A DNA stretch of 34,073 nucleotides, taken from positions 1-34,073 of the forward strand of contig JAIEPM010000503.1 of assembly GCA_019748395.1 (NCBI GenBank), given 5' to 3'. The DNA is from Candidatus Obscuribacterales bacterium. GTDB taxonomy: Bacteria; Cyanobacteriota; Vampirovibrionia; Obscuribacterales; Obscuribacteraceae. Shown piece after piece: positions 7,824 through 15,439 of this stretch; the first letter of the stretch is position 1, and the number at the start of each line of letters is the position of its first letter. Under the pieces are notes generated by a model. That model did not search any database. It was not told the origin of the DNA and worked only from the letters and a program-made list of their open reading frames with translations. A program made the translations under genes and the position numbers.

Positions 7824-8558
7824 ATGGCAGAGCAATTTGACTACGCAGAGGACGACTGTGATTTTAGTAATGGGCAGAATCTGATGCCTGCTGACGGAGA
7901 AAATCGTCCTTTTGTGGATCTAAAGGAAATGCAGAGTTTTGTGCGGCCAGGTGTAGTCGCGGAGAATCCGGCAACTCTCTCCGGTAAAGGAGTGGCGGAC
8001 CAGTTGATCTCGAATTTTCAAAATGGGACTCTGGCTAATGATCTGAAAGATATTCTAGGAAATTTCCAGATTTCAGAGTCTGTCCAAAACGCTGGTGCTG
8101 CAATTGCCGATCTCGTGTCTAAGACCATATCCGGAGGTGACGGGACCCCGAAGACTGACCGGGGAGCTGAAAAGTCGAAGGTGTCCGAACTGATTGAAAA
8201 TCTTCGCCGTGATTATGAAGTGCCTGAAGCAATAACGCCGCATCAGAAAATGATGCGGCATTACAGAGATCAGGCTGTTAAAGAAATCAAGGCCGGTGAA
8301 TTGGGGGATGAGACAAAAGCTGCTCTGGAAATGGGTGTTCCAGGTGTTGAGGTTATGATCGAGCGAATTAACGAAAGACTGTCCGCAGAGGGGGTTCCTA
8401 AGCGTCTGATCGCCGAAAAGACAGGCTCCGGTGTGTCGAAAGATGGGCAAAAGTACGATGAGTACAAGGTCAAGGTCGAGTCAAATTCACCCGATAAGCC
8501 AAACGTAAAAGTACCAGAAATAAAGGTGCGACAAAACCGGGGCAAGGATACTCCATAG
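7824..8558 (+). CDS. Hypothetical acidic/basic hydrophilic protein (244 aa)
   Basis: Function not recognised. There is no signal peptide or membrane helix. A helical middle (KSKVSELIENLRRDYEVPEAITPHQKMMRHY, residues about 115-145, shown here in outline) lies between low-complexity ends. The C-terminal 60 residues alternate Lys and hydrophobic residues (YKVKVESNSPDKPNVKVPE). The track begins at TTG 7773, but AGGAGAAAGG directly precedes ATG 7824, which sets the start with fair certainty. A strong intrinsic terminator follows 34 nt after the stop, so this is a single-gene transcript. Confidence 0.68.
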   Translation: MAEQFDYAEDDCDFSNGQNLMPADGENRPFVDLKEMQSFVRPGVVAENPATLSGKGVADQLISNFQNGTLANDLKDILGNFQISESVQNAGAAIADLVSKTISGGDGTPKTDRGAEKSKVSELIENLRRDYEVPEAITPHQKMMRHYRDQAVKEIKAGELGDETKAALEMGVPGVEVMIERINERLSAEGVPKRLIAEKTGSGVSKDGQKYDEYKVKVESNSPDKPNVKVPEIKVRQNRGKDTP

Positions 8559-8591
8559 AGAGCTTTGATTGAGCAGTTTGCAACTGTATGG

Positions 8592-8620
8592 GAGCCGGGG
8601 GCAATTCACCCGGCTCTTTT
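8592..8620 (+). terminator. Rho-independent terminator
   Basis: GAGCCGGG (8592-8599) pairs with CCCGGCTC (8609-8616) around a 9-nt loop and is followed by TTTTCGTTT. It ends the transcript of the hypothetical gene at 7824-8558. It also separates that gene from the convergent recQ. Confidence 0.85.
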
Positions 8621-8685
8621 CGTTTGCGATGGAGATTTTTGGATTGCCGAAGTTCTATTTGAGATAGTGGCAAATTCAGCAAAGG

Positions 8686-10536
8686 TCAGCTGTTAATCAA
8701 ATCAAGAAAGTGTTGACCTAGATCCTTCAGTTTGGCATCGCCGATACCGTATATTTGCCGCATTTCCACCAGCGTGCGCGGTTTCTTCTTTGAAAGTTCT
8801 CGCAGAGTAGCATCGCTGAAAATTACGTATGGTGGCACTCGGCGTTCTTCCGCCATTTCTTTGCGAAGTTGTCTGCAACGCTCGAAGAGATCTCTGTCCA
8901 CCCCTTCCCATGAACCGGCCTCGGATTTGGAGGCTTTTGATTTTTCACCTTTTTTCTTCTGTGTCGGTTGCATGAGTTTGACACTGCGCTCTTTACGCAT
9001 TAGTTCCCATGATTTCTCATTCAGCTTGAGAATCGGAAAGCTCATGCCGCCATATCCGCTCACTGTTTCTTGAGTTAAAACGCCAAGTCCGATCAGCTGA
9101 TATATCCAGTCGCGCAGGTCGTGTTGGCTGTGCTCTTTCATCAAGCCGTAAGTACTGAGTTGATCGTGCTGATAACGCGTTGCGTTATCGCTTTTTTCAC
9201 CACGCAGAACGGAAATTATGTAAGTGACGCCGAAATTTCCTTTTATTCTGGCAATGCAAGACAGAATTTTCTGAGCGATTGTATCGGCGTCCGCGACTGT
9301 CACTGTTTCGCCCAGGCAGATATCGCAAGCCAGGCAGCTTTCGCTGAGCAGCTCCTGTCCGAAGTAATTTACCAGCATTTCATGCCTGCATCCGGCTGAG
9401 CGGCAGAAGCGGTCCATTTCTTTTAGCTGTCCAAGCCCGGACTCCATTGCTTCCTTGTCGAAGTTCTCGTCATTGGATGCTTTTTCGATGATTGATTTCC
9501 ATGTAATAAAATCTGCGCCGGAATGAAGCAAAACGCATTCGGCTTCGAGCCCGTCTCGCCCGGCTCTTCCAGTTTCTTGCTGATAGCTTTCAATAGATTT
9601 CGGCATGCCGGTGTGCAAAACATAACGGACATTGGAGCGGTCTATTCCCATGCCGAAAGCCACTGTTGCCACGACGACATCGCATTTCTCTTCGGCGAAA
9701 GCTTCTTGTGTTTTTGCACGGGCTTCCGAATTCATACCGGCATGATAGGCGGCGACTTTGACTCCGTGCTTTTTTAGCTTGACGGTCAGTTCATCGACAT
9801 CTGATCTTCTGATGCAATAAATTATTCCGCCTTCGTTTTTGTGCCTGTCTATTACTTCAAGTATTTGTTTAAGTGAATCTCGACGGCTGTGTAAGCGATA
9901 AGTCAAATTTGGTCGGTCGAAATTACCAACTAGAATTTCCGGGTTTTCCAGATTCAATTGATTGCAAATGTCGCGTCGAACTCGCTCTGTCGCTGTTGCC
10001 GTGTAGGCATGCACTGAGACTTTCGGAAACATTTCTTTCAGTTTCTCAAGCTGTCGATACTCCGGTCTGAAATCATGACCCCAGTGGCTGATGCAATGCG
10101 CTTCGTCGATTGCAAATGAACGCAACTCCAGATCTCGCAGAGATTGGCAAAATTCGTTTTGTGCCAACCTTTCCGGTGAGACAAAAAGCAAATTGATCTT
10201 ACCGGCGTAAAGGTCACGCAGAATCGCAGTTCTTTCCGCCGGACTTTGAGAAGAATCAAGTTGAATTGCTCGGACTCCTTGAGAAAGGAGCCCGTCAACC
10301 TGGTCTTTCATCAGTGAAATCAGCGGTGAGACAACGATGGTCGTACCGCCTTGCATTATCGCCGGTGCCTGGTAGCAGAGCGATTTGCCTCCGCCTGTGG
10401 GCATGACTACCAGTGAATCCCGACCATCAAGTACGGATTTGATCGCGGGCAGCTGCAAGGGGCGTAGCTCTCTGATACCCCAATATCGAATAAGTATGTC
10501 TTGTAGCTCTGTGCTGGGCCCGGTCGATATTTGCAT
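8686..10536 (-). CDS. recQ: ATP-dependent DNA helicase RecQ
   Basis: A 3'-5' superfamily 2 DNA helicase acting in recombination and fork repair. All RecQ parts are present in the 616-residue chain. Walker A is MPTGGGKSLCYQ (near residue 50), and the DEAH box with the RecQ aromatic-rich loop is DEAHCISHWGHDFRPEY (near 143). Motif VI is QQETGRAGRDG. The zinc site has four cysteines (CRSAGC...CLACDIC), followed by a winged-helix RQC domain and a C-terminal HRDC domain (last 75 residues). The track start at ATG 10554 has no binding site. GGAGG lies 6 nt before the next ATG (10536), which is chosen. No partner gene shares its transcript. Confidence 0.95.
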   Translation of the reverse strand: MQISTGPSTELQDILIRYWGIRELRPLQLPAIKSVLDGRDSLVVMPTGGGKSLCYQAPAIMQGGTTIVVSPLISLMKDQVDGLLSQGVRAIQLDSSQSPAERTAILRDLYAGKINLLFVSPERLAQNEFCQSLRDLELRSFAIDEAHCISHWGHDFRPEYRQLEKLKEMFPKVSVHAYTATATERVRRDICNQLNLENPEILVGNFDRPNLTYRLHSRRDSLKQILEVIDRHKNEGGIIYCIRRSDVDELTVKLKKHGVKVAAYHAGMNSEARAKTQEAFAEEKCDVVVATVAFGMGIDRSNVRYVLHTGMPKSIESYQQETGRAGRDGLEAECVLLHSGADFITWKSIIEKASNDENFDKEAMESGLGQLKEMDRFCRSAGCRHEMLVNYFGQELLSESCLACDICLGETVTVADADTIAQKILSCIARIKGNFGVTYIISVLRGEKSDNATRYQHDQLSTYGLMKEHSQHDLRDWIYQLIGLGVLTQETVSGYGGMSFPILKLNEKSWELMRKERSVKLMQPTQKKKGEKSKASKSEAGSWEGVDRDLFERCRQLRKEMAEERRVPPYVIFSDATLRELSKKKPRTLVEMRQIYGIGDAKLKDLGQHFLDLINS

Positions 10537-10683
10537 GAAGTTCCTCCGACCCATGTTAACATGCCGCGATTAGCTCTATTTCTTGTCTGGCGCTGAAGCA
10601 ACCCTATTTCAAGCGTTTGAAAGAACTTTGAAATGAGGACCGGAATTTGATTTAATTTCCAGTAATTTATTTTTGTATCTTTG

Positions 10684-10689
10684 TATAAT
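10684..10689 (+). promoter_or_regulatory. Consensus -10 box with a leaderless-type start
   Basis: A perfect TATAAT ends 8 nt before the ATG at 10698. Transcription would begin about 7 nt past the box, so the mRNA would carry almost no 5' leader. The -35 region (AGTAAT near 10661) is poor. No Shine-Dalgarno sequence precedes the ATG, which agrees with leaderless translation. Confidence 0.45.
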
Positions 10690-10697
10690 CGGACTTA

Positions 10698-11591
10698 ATG
10701 AAGAGTTGCTTTTCGTGGATCACTTTGTTAATTCCGACCCTGATTTCAGCGGACTTACTGCTGAATCAGGCAGTTTATGGATCTGAGAAAATGGAAGAAA
10801 TCGAGAATGCAGCTTTGAATGAAGGTCTAAATCCCAATCAAGCCCAAGTCAGAGCTCTAATAGAGTATTTTGTGAAAAACGGCTTGCGTTTGGAACATTC
10901 AGACGCAAGCTATTGGCGATTGCCTGTTGCCGATCAGGAATTGAGAGTAAGCATTAGAACTTTTCCTCGTCTTGCTACTGAGCAGCAAATGCGATCTGCG
11001 CTTTTGCGAATCAATTTAGCCTATATTTTGAACGCTGATGCAAAAATGGCAATGTCATATCCCGTAAGTAAACCTGAAAATGCGAGGATGCACGAAACTG
11101 CAGAGCGTTTGAAGAACTTATTTCTTGCATACAGGTTGCCGCTGATATACAAGCCGATTGTTTATTCTGCATACGACAAGAGCACTGGGATCGCTTCGCT
11201 TTATGCCAATGAGATCCTGCTAAAAGATTCCGAAAAGACGAATCTTGGATTTTCCTTGGTTGGACTCTGGAAATATGATGAAGCACAAAATACGTGGAGA
11301 AAAATCCCGTCTAAGAATTCTAGCGTCCAAATTCGGCCTGCTCAAAAAAGGCAGATTTACTCGCGCGCGACAGATCAACGGCTGCTGGACTTGACCGACG
11401 AGATAGGATTATTCTGGGTACGTTGGACTGAAGATGAAAAAGCAAATAGCAGCTTTGTATATTCCGGGCCGATTTTGTGTAATGATGTTGCTCTGGGCCC
11501 TGCACCAGAAGGACTGGTGGCGGTTTGTGTGCCGGCAGTCGCTAGCGCAAAAGCTATGTTTGTCCCGGACCCTAATCTCATTTGCAAATAA
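10698..11591 (+). CDS. Secreted protein of unknown function (297 aa)
   Basis: I do not recognise the family. The N-terminus (MKSCFSWITLLIPTLISADLLL) has a basic residue and a hydrophobic core like a Sec signal peptide, with likely cleavage near residue 28. The mature part mixes helices (about 30-65 and 95-145) and beta strands, with WRLPVADQELRVSIRTFPRL near residue 75. It has two cysteines near the end. No enzyme motif is seen. The gene stands alone between recQ (divergent) and the repeat protein at 11656 (convergent). The start is supported by the signal peptide and the promoter placement rather than by a ribosome binding site. Confidence 0.65.
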   Translation: MKSCFSWITLLIPTLISADLLLNQAVYGSEKMEEIENAALNEGLNPNQAQVRALIEYFVKNGLRLEHSDASYWRLPVADQELRVSIRTFPRLATEQQMRSALLRINLAYILNADAKMAMSYPVSKPENARMHETAERLKNLFLAYRLPLIYKPIVYSAYDKSTGIASLYANEILLKDSEKTNLGFSLVGLWKYDEAQNTWRKIPSKNSSVQIRPAQKRQIYSRATDQRLLDLTDEIGLFWVRWTEDEKANSSFVYSGPILCNDVALGPAPEGLVAVCVPAVASAKAMFVPDPNLICK

Positions 11592-11655
11592 ATGAGAGCC
11601 GCGCTACCGAGAATTTTGTTCGGGAGTCGAATCTTCCGCCGCTGCTTCTAGGACA

Positions 11656-12210
11656 TTAAGCTTTGACTCCAAGTTTTTTGGCAACTGCGGTCAATATTTC
11701 GTGGTTCTGTTTTGTTAGATTCAGGCTATATGAAAATACAGAGCTTGTTTTCGGTGTTTTTTCAGGAAGCGGTAAAGCAAGTTTTTTTGCGATTGAACGC
11801 AAAATTTCGTTGTTGTACTCATGAAGGAAGGAATTATTGACTCCTGAACTGCCTGATTGTCCTTCGTACTCTGTCGGCAATGGTGCCTCGAGCTTTTTTG
11901 CAGCCGCGGCGTAATAAATTTGGTCGGTCAGGGCCAAAAGGCTGTTGGCGCCCAGAGAGCGGTATTTAGGGACTTTGGGCACGTAGTAATCGACGCCCAG
12001 ATGAGTGAGTACCTTTTCAATAAGTTGTTGATTGGACAAGAGGGTCTTATGGTTCTCTTCGACAAGTTCGGCGTCGGCTTTTGATACGCGAGTGGCGGAA
12101 ATTAGTTCGACCTGCTCTTTACTGTCCTCGGCCGGTGCCGACGGGCACACGGCAGAGAGCATCGCCAGCATTATTGTTGCTGCTTTTAATACTTTGCTAG
12201 GTTTTTGCAC
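11656..12210 (-). CDS. Small secreted repeat protein coupled to an MNIO oxidase
   Basis: No family recognised. From GTG 12210 the product has 184 residues with a Sec signal peptide ending in SAPA-ED (cut near residue 27). The mature part has no cysteine. It carries at least three imperfect 20-residue repeats of the type NxEIL-x4-AKKLxxPLP (about 92-112, 129-149, 165-184) and a weaker copy at 49-73, joined by Ser/Gly/Pro-rich linkers. The track start (12273) lies inside the upstream gene. AAGGAGG stands 7 nt before GTG 12210, which overlaps the MNIO gene by 14 nt, so translation is coupled. Its place behind an MNIO/BufC pair suggests a substrate, partner or carrier of the modified peptide. This role is inferred only. 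Confidence 0.72.
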   Translation of the reverse strand: MQKPSKVLKAATIMLAMLSAVCPSAPAEDSKEQVELISATRVSKADAELVEENHKTLLSNQQLIEKVLTHLGVDYYVPKVPKYRSLGANSLLALTDQIYYAAAAKKLEAPLPTEYEGQSGSSGVNNSFLHEYNNEILRSIAKKLALPLPEKTPKTSSVFSYSLNLTKQNHEILTAVAKKLGVKA

Positions 12211-13078
12211 TGCTTGTCCTCCTTGTTGTACTTTCATAGCTTGCAGAAAATGCAATTTCTTTGATCTTTTCAATTTCGGATAAAATCATCGCAAACTTGG
12301 GAAAGAGCTGATCTCTCTCAAGCAGGATTGCTCGGGCTTCCGTCTTGCGGAGCGTGTGCGCCAGCAGATCGTAAACTGGTTGAATTATTCTTGCTCCGTG
12401 CGTGTCGATAATTACAGAGCCCTGTTTCTTGTGCCCGGCGATGTGTATTTCAACAACTCGGTCTAGAGGCAGTTGATTTATAAAATCGAATGGATCGTAA
12501 TTGTGATTGAAGGCGTTGACATAGACATTATTCACGTCCAGCAATAGTCCACAGTCGGCTTGTTCAACTACTTCAGTGATGAATTCTGCCTCTGAAAACT
12601 CGCTGCCGGGCATGCGCATGTAAGATGATACATTCTCCAGCAAGAATGGAGTTTCGATAAATTCTTGAATCACTCTGATGCGTTTTACAACATGGTCTAC
12701 TGCTTCCCGGGAAAATGGAAGCGGTAGTAGATCATGGAGGCGATTTCCCTCTACGCCTGTAAAGCTCAGATGGTCGCTCCACCATGGTGCGTTGATTCTT
12801 TTCAGTAATTGCTTGAGCTTTTTAAGGTAATCAAAATCCAGTTCAGCCACATTGCCTATTGATAGCTCTATGCCATGGGGAATTAATTGGAACTCTAGTG
12901 TTCTCTCAAGATCTCTCGATTCTGTTGGACCATTGAGCAAATAATGCTCTGTGATGATTTCGAGGAAATCAATTGAGTCGCGATTGATCAGGGTTTGCTC
13001 GGCTATTTCAGTGCGAAATCCTAGTCCGACTCCCAGCTTCGGCAAGTTCTTCTTAATTGCCTGAAAACTTTCAGTCAT
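12197..13078 (-). CDS. DUF692/MNIO family multinuclear iron peptide oxidase (BufB/HvfB-like)
   Basis: A TIM-barrel multinuclear non-heme iron oxidase; members modify residues, mostly cysteine, of ribosomal peptides (methanobactin, bufferins, TglA). The likely metal ligands and family motifs are intact in 293 residues: EIITEHY (H45), IPHGIELS (H68), WWSDHLS (D102, H103), LLENVSSYM (E149), LLLDVNNVYVNAFNH (D181, H192), EIHIAGH (H212, H216), DTHGARI (D225, H227) and LLERD (E254). The spacing and the VNNVYV block match the BufB/HvfB branch. It overlaps the upstream BufC-like gene by 8 nt (ATGACTGA) and the downstream repeat protein by 14 nt. The family is firm. The substrate is probably the 52-residue peptide encoded first in the operon. 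Confidence 0.9.
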   Translation of the reverse strand: MTESFQAIKKNLPKLGVGLGFRTEIAEQTLINRDSIDFLEIITEHYLLNGPTESRDLERTLEFQLIPHGIELSIGNVAELDFDYLKKLKQLLKRINAPWWSDHLSFTGVEGNRLHDLLPLPFSREAVDHVVKRIRVIQEFIETPFLLENVSSYMRMPGSEFSEAEFITEVVEQADCGLLLDVNNVYVNAFNHNYDPFDFINQLPLDRVVEIHIAGHKKQGSVIIDTHGARIIQPVYDLLAHTLRKTEARAILLERDQLFPKFAMILSEIEKIKEIAFSASYESTTRRTSSAKT

Positions 13079-13925
13079 CTGTTGTCGCCTCTGTATTCAG
13101 CGGGATGCTTCCCAGCAGGATGCCGCAGTTGTTGAACTGCCTTAGCATCTCAATAACGGAGTTTCTTGTCCGGCTTAGCTTGTCATCGGGGAGTTCTTCA
13201 ACGGCATACTGAATTAGCTCTTCGTAGCTGCTCCGCCCCGAAATCATTACTTCCAGTAGTTTGTAAGCCAATTGACCTAGTCCCTGAATTCGAGTTTCCG
13301 TCCTGTCTTTGGGATCCTGGTAAACTGCCAGGTAAAAATCACCTGCTTCATATCTGTGTTTCCGCCAGCGACCAGCGGCCGTCCTGGATGCAATCTGATG
13401 CACCGGATAGCCAAAGCGCCTGAGTTTGATTGTCGCATTCGCAACGGGTTTGTGAAGCTGTCTTTTGCTGCTTGATTTTAGATCAATGAATGACCCGCAT
13501 TCCAGAATGGATGAGTCAAGTTGAAGTTCTCGTCTCATCCATTCGTACTCGGCTAAATCAGCCAGGTATGGAAAGTCCTTGAGTTCCTCGCATTCATCAC
13601 GCAAAAACTTTGGAAAATTTGCAAGTTCGAATATTGGATTGGAAGAGGAGCTTTTGTATTTCTCCCAGTATTTTTCAACTAATCCAGTTTTGTTTTTTCC
13701 GATTACTCTCAGCGTAAGCGAATAACAATTGCGAGTAACTTGCGCCCTGCGTGTGCTGACATCTTCAAAATAAAGCTTAACTCTGTTTGGGTCCAGCTGA
13801 CTCTCAAATTCGTTGCCTAAGCCCGGTATCTGTCCGGATTTAGCATAATCTTCGAAGCCTTTTCTAGAGCCCCAGATTCCGACCATTGCTTCTTGAATTT
13901 CTTTCAGGCTTGTCAAACTCATCAC
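13071..13925 (-). CDS. DUF2063 protein, BufC/HvfC-like partner of the MNIO oxidase
   Basis: The typical companion of DUF692 oxidases, thought to bind the precursor peptide. The N-terminal half has the DUF2063 pattern: a helical start (LKEIQEAMVGIWGSRKGFEDY), an early helix with VTRNCYSLTLRVIG, and the diagnostic NFPKFLRDECEELKDFPYLADLAEYEWMRREL block near residue 105 (quoted in outline). The C-terminal half is beta-rich (GRWRKHRYEAGDFYLAVYQD) and ends in a winged-helix-like segment. At 284 residues it has usual length. The start is GTG 13925 or the next codon ATG 13922; neither has a strong ribosome binding site. It lies 36 nt after the small peptide gene and overlaps the MNIO gene. Confidence 0.82.
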   Translation of the reverse strand: MMSLTSLKEIQEAMVGIWGSRKGFEDYAKSGQIPGLGNEFESQLDPNRVKLYFEDVSTRRAQVTRNCYSLTLRVIGKNKTGLVEKYWEKYKSSSSNPIFELANFPKFLRDECEELKDFPYLADLAEYEWMRRELQLDSSILECGSFIDLKSSSKRQLHKPVANATIKLRRFGYPVHQIASRTAAGRWRKHRYEAGDFYLAVYQDPKDRTETRIQGLGQLAYKLLEVMISGRSSYEELIQYAVEELPDDKLSRTRNSVIEMLRQFNNCGILLGSIPLNTEATTDD

Positions 13926-13961
13926 CAGCTTATGTAAGCCTTGGCTATCTTATCGTCAAGC

Positions 13962-14120
13962 TCAGGACTTTCCAGTTACCGACATGCAAACACAGAAAAA
14001 CGGGGGCTTGGCGCTTGATGCAACTTTTTTCATTGCTTGGCTGCTTTTATATTCCTGAATTCCAAACATTGCCTTTGAATTCCGAGCTTTTTTGCTTGCT
14101 TTGGCACTGTTCTTTTTCAT
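13962..14120 (-). CDS. Candidate RiPP precursor peptide (52 aa) of the MNIO operon
   Basis: This gene is too short for the supplied track. ATG 14120 follows GGAAGGAG by 9 nt, one of the best ribosome binding sites in the window, and the frame runs 52 codons to TGA. The first 38 residues are Lys/Ser/Ala-rich with no signal peptide and no cysteine. The last 14 are PPFFCVCMSVTGKS, with the only two cysteines as Cys-Val-Cys. A charged leader with a short Cys-bearing tail, directly upstream of BufC-like and MNIO genes on the same strand, is the layout of an MNIO precursor. It is not a DUF2282 (BufA) bufferin, which has a signal peptide and several Cys motifs. The coding call is fairly firm; the role is inferred. 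Confidence 0.72.
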   Translation of the reverse strand: MKKNSAKASKKARNSKAMFGIQEYKSSQAMKKVASSAKPPFFCVCMSVTGKS

Positions 14121-14162
14121 GTATTAATACTCCTTCCTGCTTTTTAGTCCGCAAAGTCCGAT

Positions 14163-14170
14163 TGTATACT
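14163..14170 (-). promoter_or_regulatory. Possible -10 region of the peptide/BufC/MNIO operon
   Basis: On the minus strand TATACAAT lies about 43 nt before the precursor ATG, followed by CGGACTT. No convincing -35 box is 16-18 nt upstream. A perfect TATAAT on the same strand at 14205-14210 is an alternative. Both fall in the gap shared with the divergent amidase gene. Confidence 0.25.
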
Positions 14171-14229
14171 GGAAATGTCGGATACCGGCCCCGCTGATTT
14201 ATAGATTATAGGTTAGTTGTGGGGGCTGC

Positions 14230-15429
14230 GTGAGGAAACTTGAGTTCCGGATATTCCCATTATTTATGAATAGCAAAAATTACTTTGATGGTATTGTGAT
14301 GCCGGTTCACAGGGCGGCTGCTGGAGTAGGTTTACTTTCCGGGACAAGCTTTGTAGTAAAAGATCTTTTTGATGTGAGCGGGGAGCTGACCGGGGCGGGA
14401 ATACCTGATTGGGCAAAGACTCACCCGCCTGCAAGGAAAAATGCCGAAACAATTGATATGTTATTGGCTGCAGGAGCTGAATTAATCGGGAAAAGTTGCA
14501 CAGATCAATTGGCTTTCAGTACAGATGGTATCAATGGTGCTTATGGAATTCCGGTTAATCCGAATTATCCCGGGCATATTCCCGGAGGTTCTTCCAGTGG
14601 TTCGGCCTCTGCTGTAGCTGCGGGTTTGTGCGATTTCTCGTTGGGAACAGATACGCTTGGTTCAATCAGAATTCCCTCAGCGTATTGCGGCATATTCGGA
14701 TTTCGGCCAACGCATGGAATTATTTCAACCGAAGGAGTTGTGCCTCTTGGGCAGTCTTTTGATACCGTTGGCTGGATGGCCGGAAGCAGGCAGTTGTTGT
14801 TGAGAGTAGGCGCTGTGCTGCTAGCTGATTCGAGTTCAGCCTCTGTTACTTCTCATGAGTTTTGCTTCGTTTCTGATTTCCTTGATATTCTTCATCCTGA
14901 TTTGAAGGAGTCCTGGCTATCCGCTGCCGAAAAAATGCTTTCTAGATTCAGGCTGAAAGCAGTCGCTTTGCCGGATGGCGCGCTTCAAAAATGGTGTGCG
15001 TTAATGGATACGATCAGAAGTTATGAAGCCTGGGAGAATCATGGAAAGTGGATGACTGAAGTTGATCCGCAGATGGACGATTTGATCAAGGCGCGATTTC
15101 TCTTGAGCCAAAACGTGAGCAAGGAGAGTTGCTCGCAAGCTGAAGAAGAGAGAATATCTGTTCTTTCAGAACTCGATGAAATTATGGCAGAACGGATTCT
15201 TTGCTTTCCCACTGTCTGGAACTGGCCTCCCAGCTGTAACGCCTCTCGAGATGAGTTGCTTTCCAATCGAGCTCGCAACCACTTAATCAATATAACGGCA
15301 TCAATAGGTGGCTTGCCTCAGGTAAGCATACCAATTGAAATTGGCTTGAATTCTCCTAAATTCGCTCTCTCGCTTATGGCTGCTCGAGGAAAAGATATGT
15401 GGTTGCTAAAGGTTTTGGATGACTTGTGA
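14230..15429 (+). CDS. Amidase signature family amidohydrolase
   Basis: A Ser-cisSer-Lys amidase that cleaves a carboxamide or similar bond; the substrate is unknown. The triad is visible: Lys44 in FVVKDLFDV, the cis-Ser in PGGSSSGSASAVAAG (Ser121) and the nucleophile Ser145 in GTDTLGSIRIPSA. A Leu replaces the usual first Gly of the TGGS segment. The C-terminal block ASIGGLPQVSIPI is standard. At 399 residues it is close to indole-acetamide hydrolase/AMI1-type enzymes and lacks the extra domains of GatA. The start is GTG 14230 after a G-rich stretch; ATG 14266 is possible. It is divergent from the MNIO operon, so they may share control, and a role in processing its product is speculative. 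Confidence 0.85.
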   Translation: MRKLEFRIFPLFMNSKNYFDGIVMPVHRAAAGVGLLSGTSFVVKDLFDVSGELTGAGIPDWAKTHPPARKNAETIDMLLAAGAELIGKSCTDQLAFSTDGINGAYGIPVNPNYPGHIPGGSSSGSASAVAAGLCDFSLGTDTLGSIRIPSAYCGIFGFRPTHGIISTEGVVPLGQSFDTVGWMAGSRQLLLRVGAVLLADSSSASVTSHEFCFVSDFLDILHPDLKESWLSAAEKMLSRFRLKAVALPDGALQKWCALMDTIRSYEAWENHGKWMTEVDPQMDDLIKARFLLSQNVSKESCSQAEEERISVLSELDEIMAERILCFPTVWNWPPSCNASRDELLSNRARNHLINITASIGGLPQVSIPIEIGLNSPKFALSLMAARGKDMWLLKVLDDL

Positions 15430-15439
15430 TCGAGAGGCG

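Noticed and set aside
13886-14197. 103-aa plus-strand ORF antisense to the small peptide gene
   Set aside because: No start signal and odd Cys/Phe/Leu composition; the minus-strand 52-codon frame with its strong ribosome binding site explains the stretch better.
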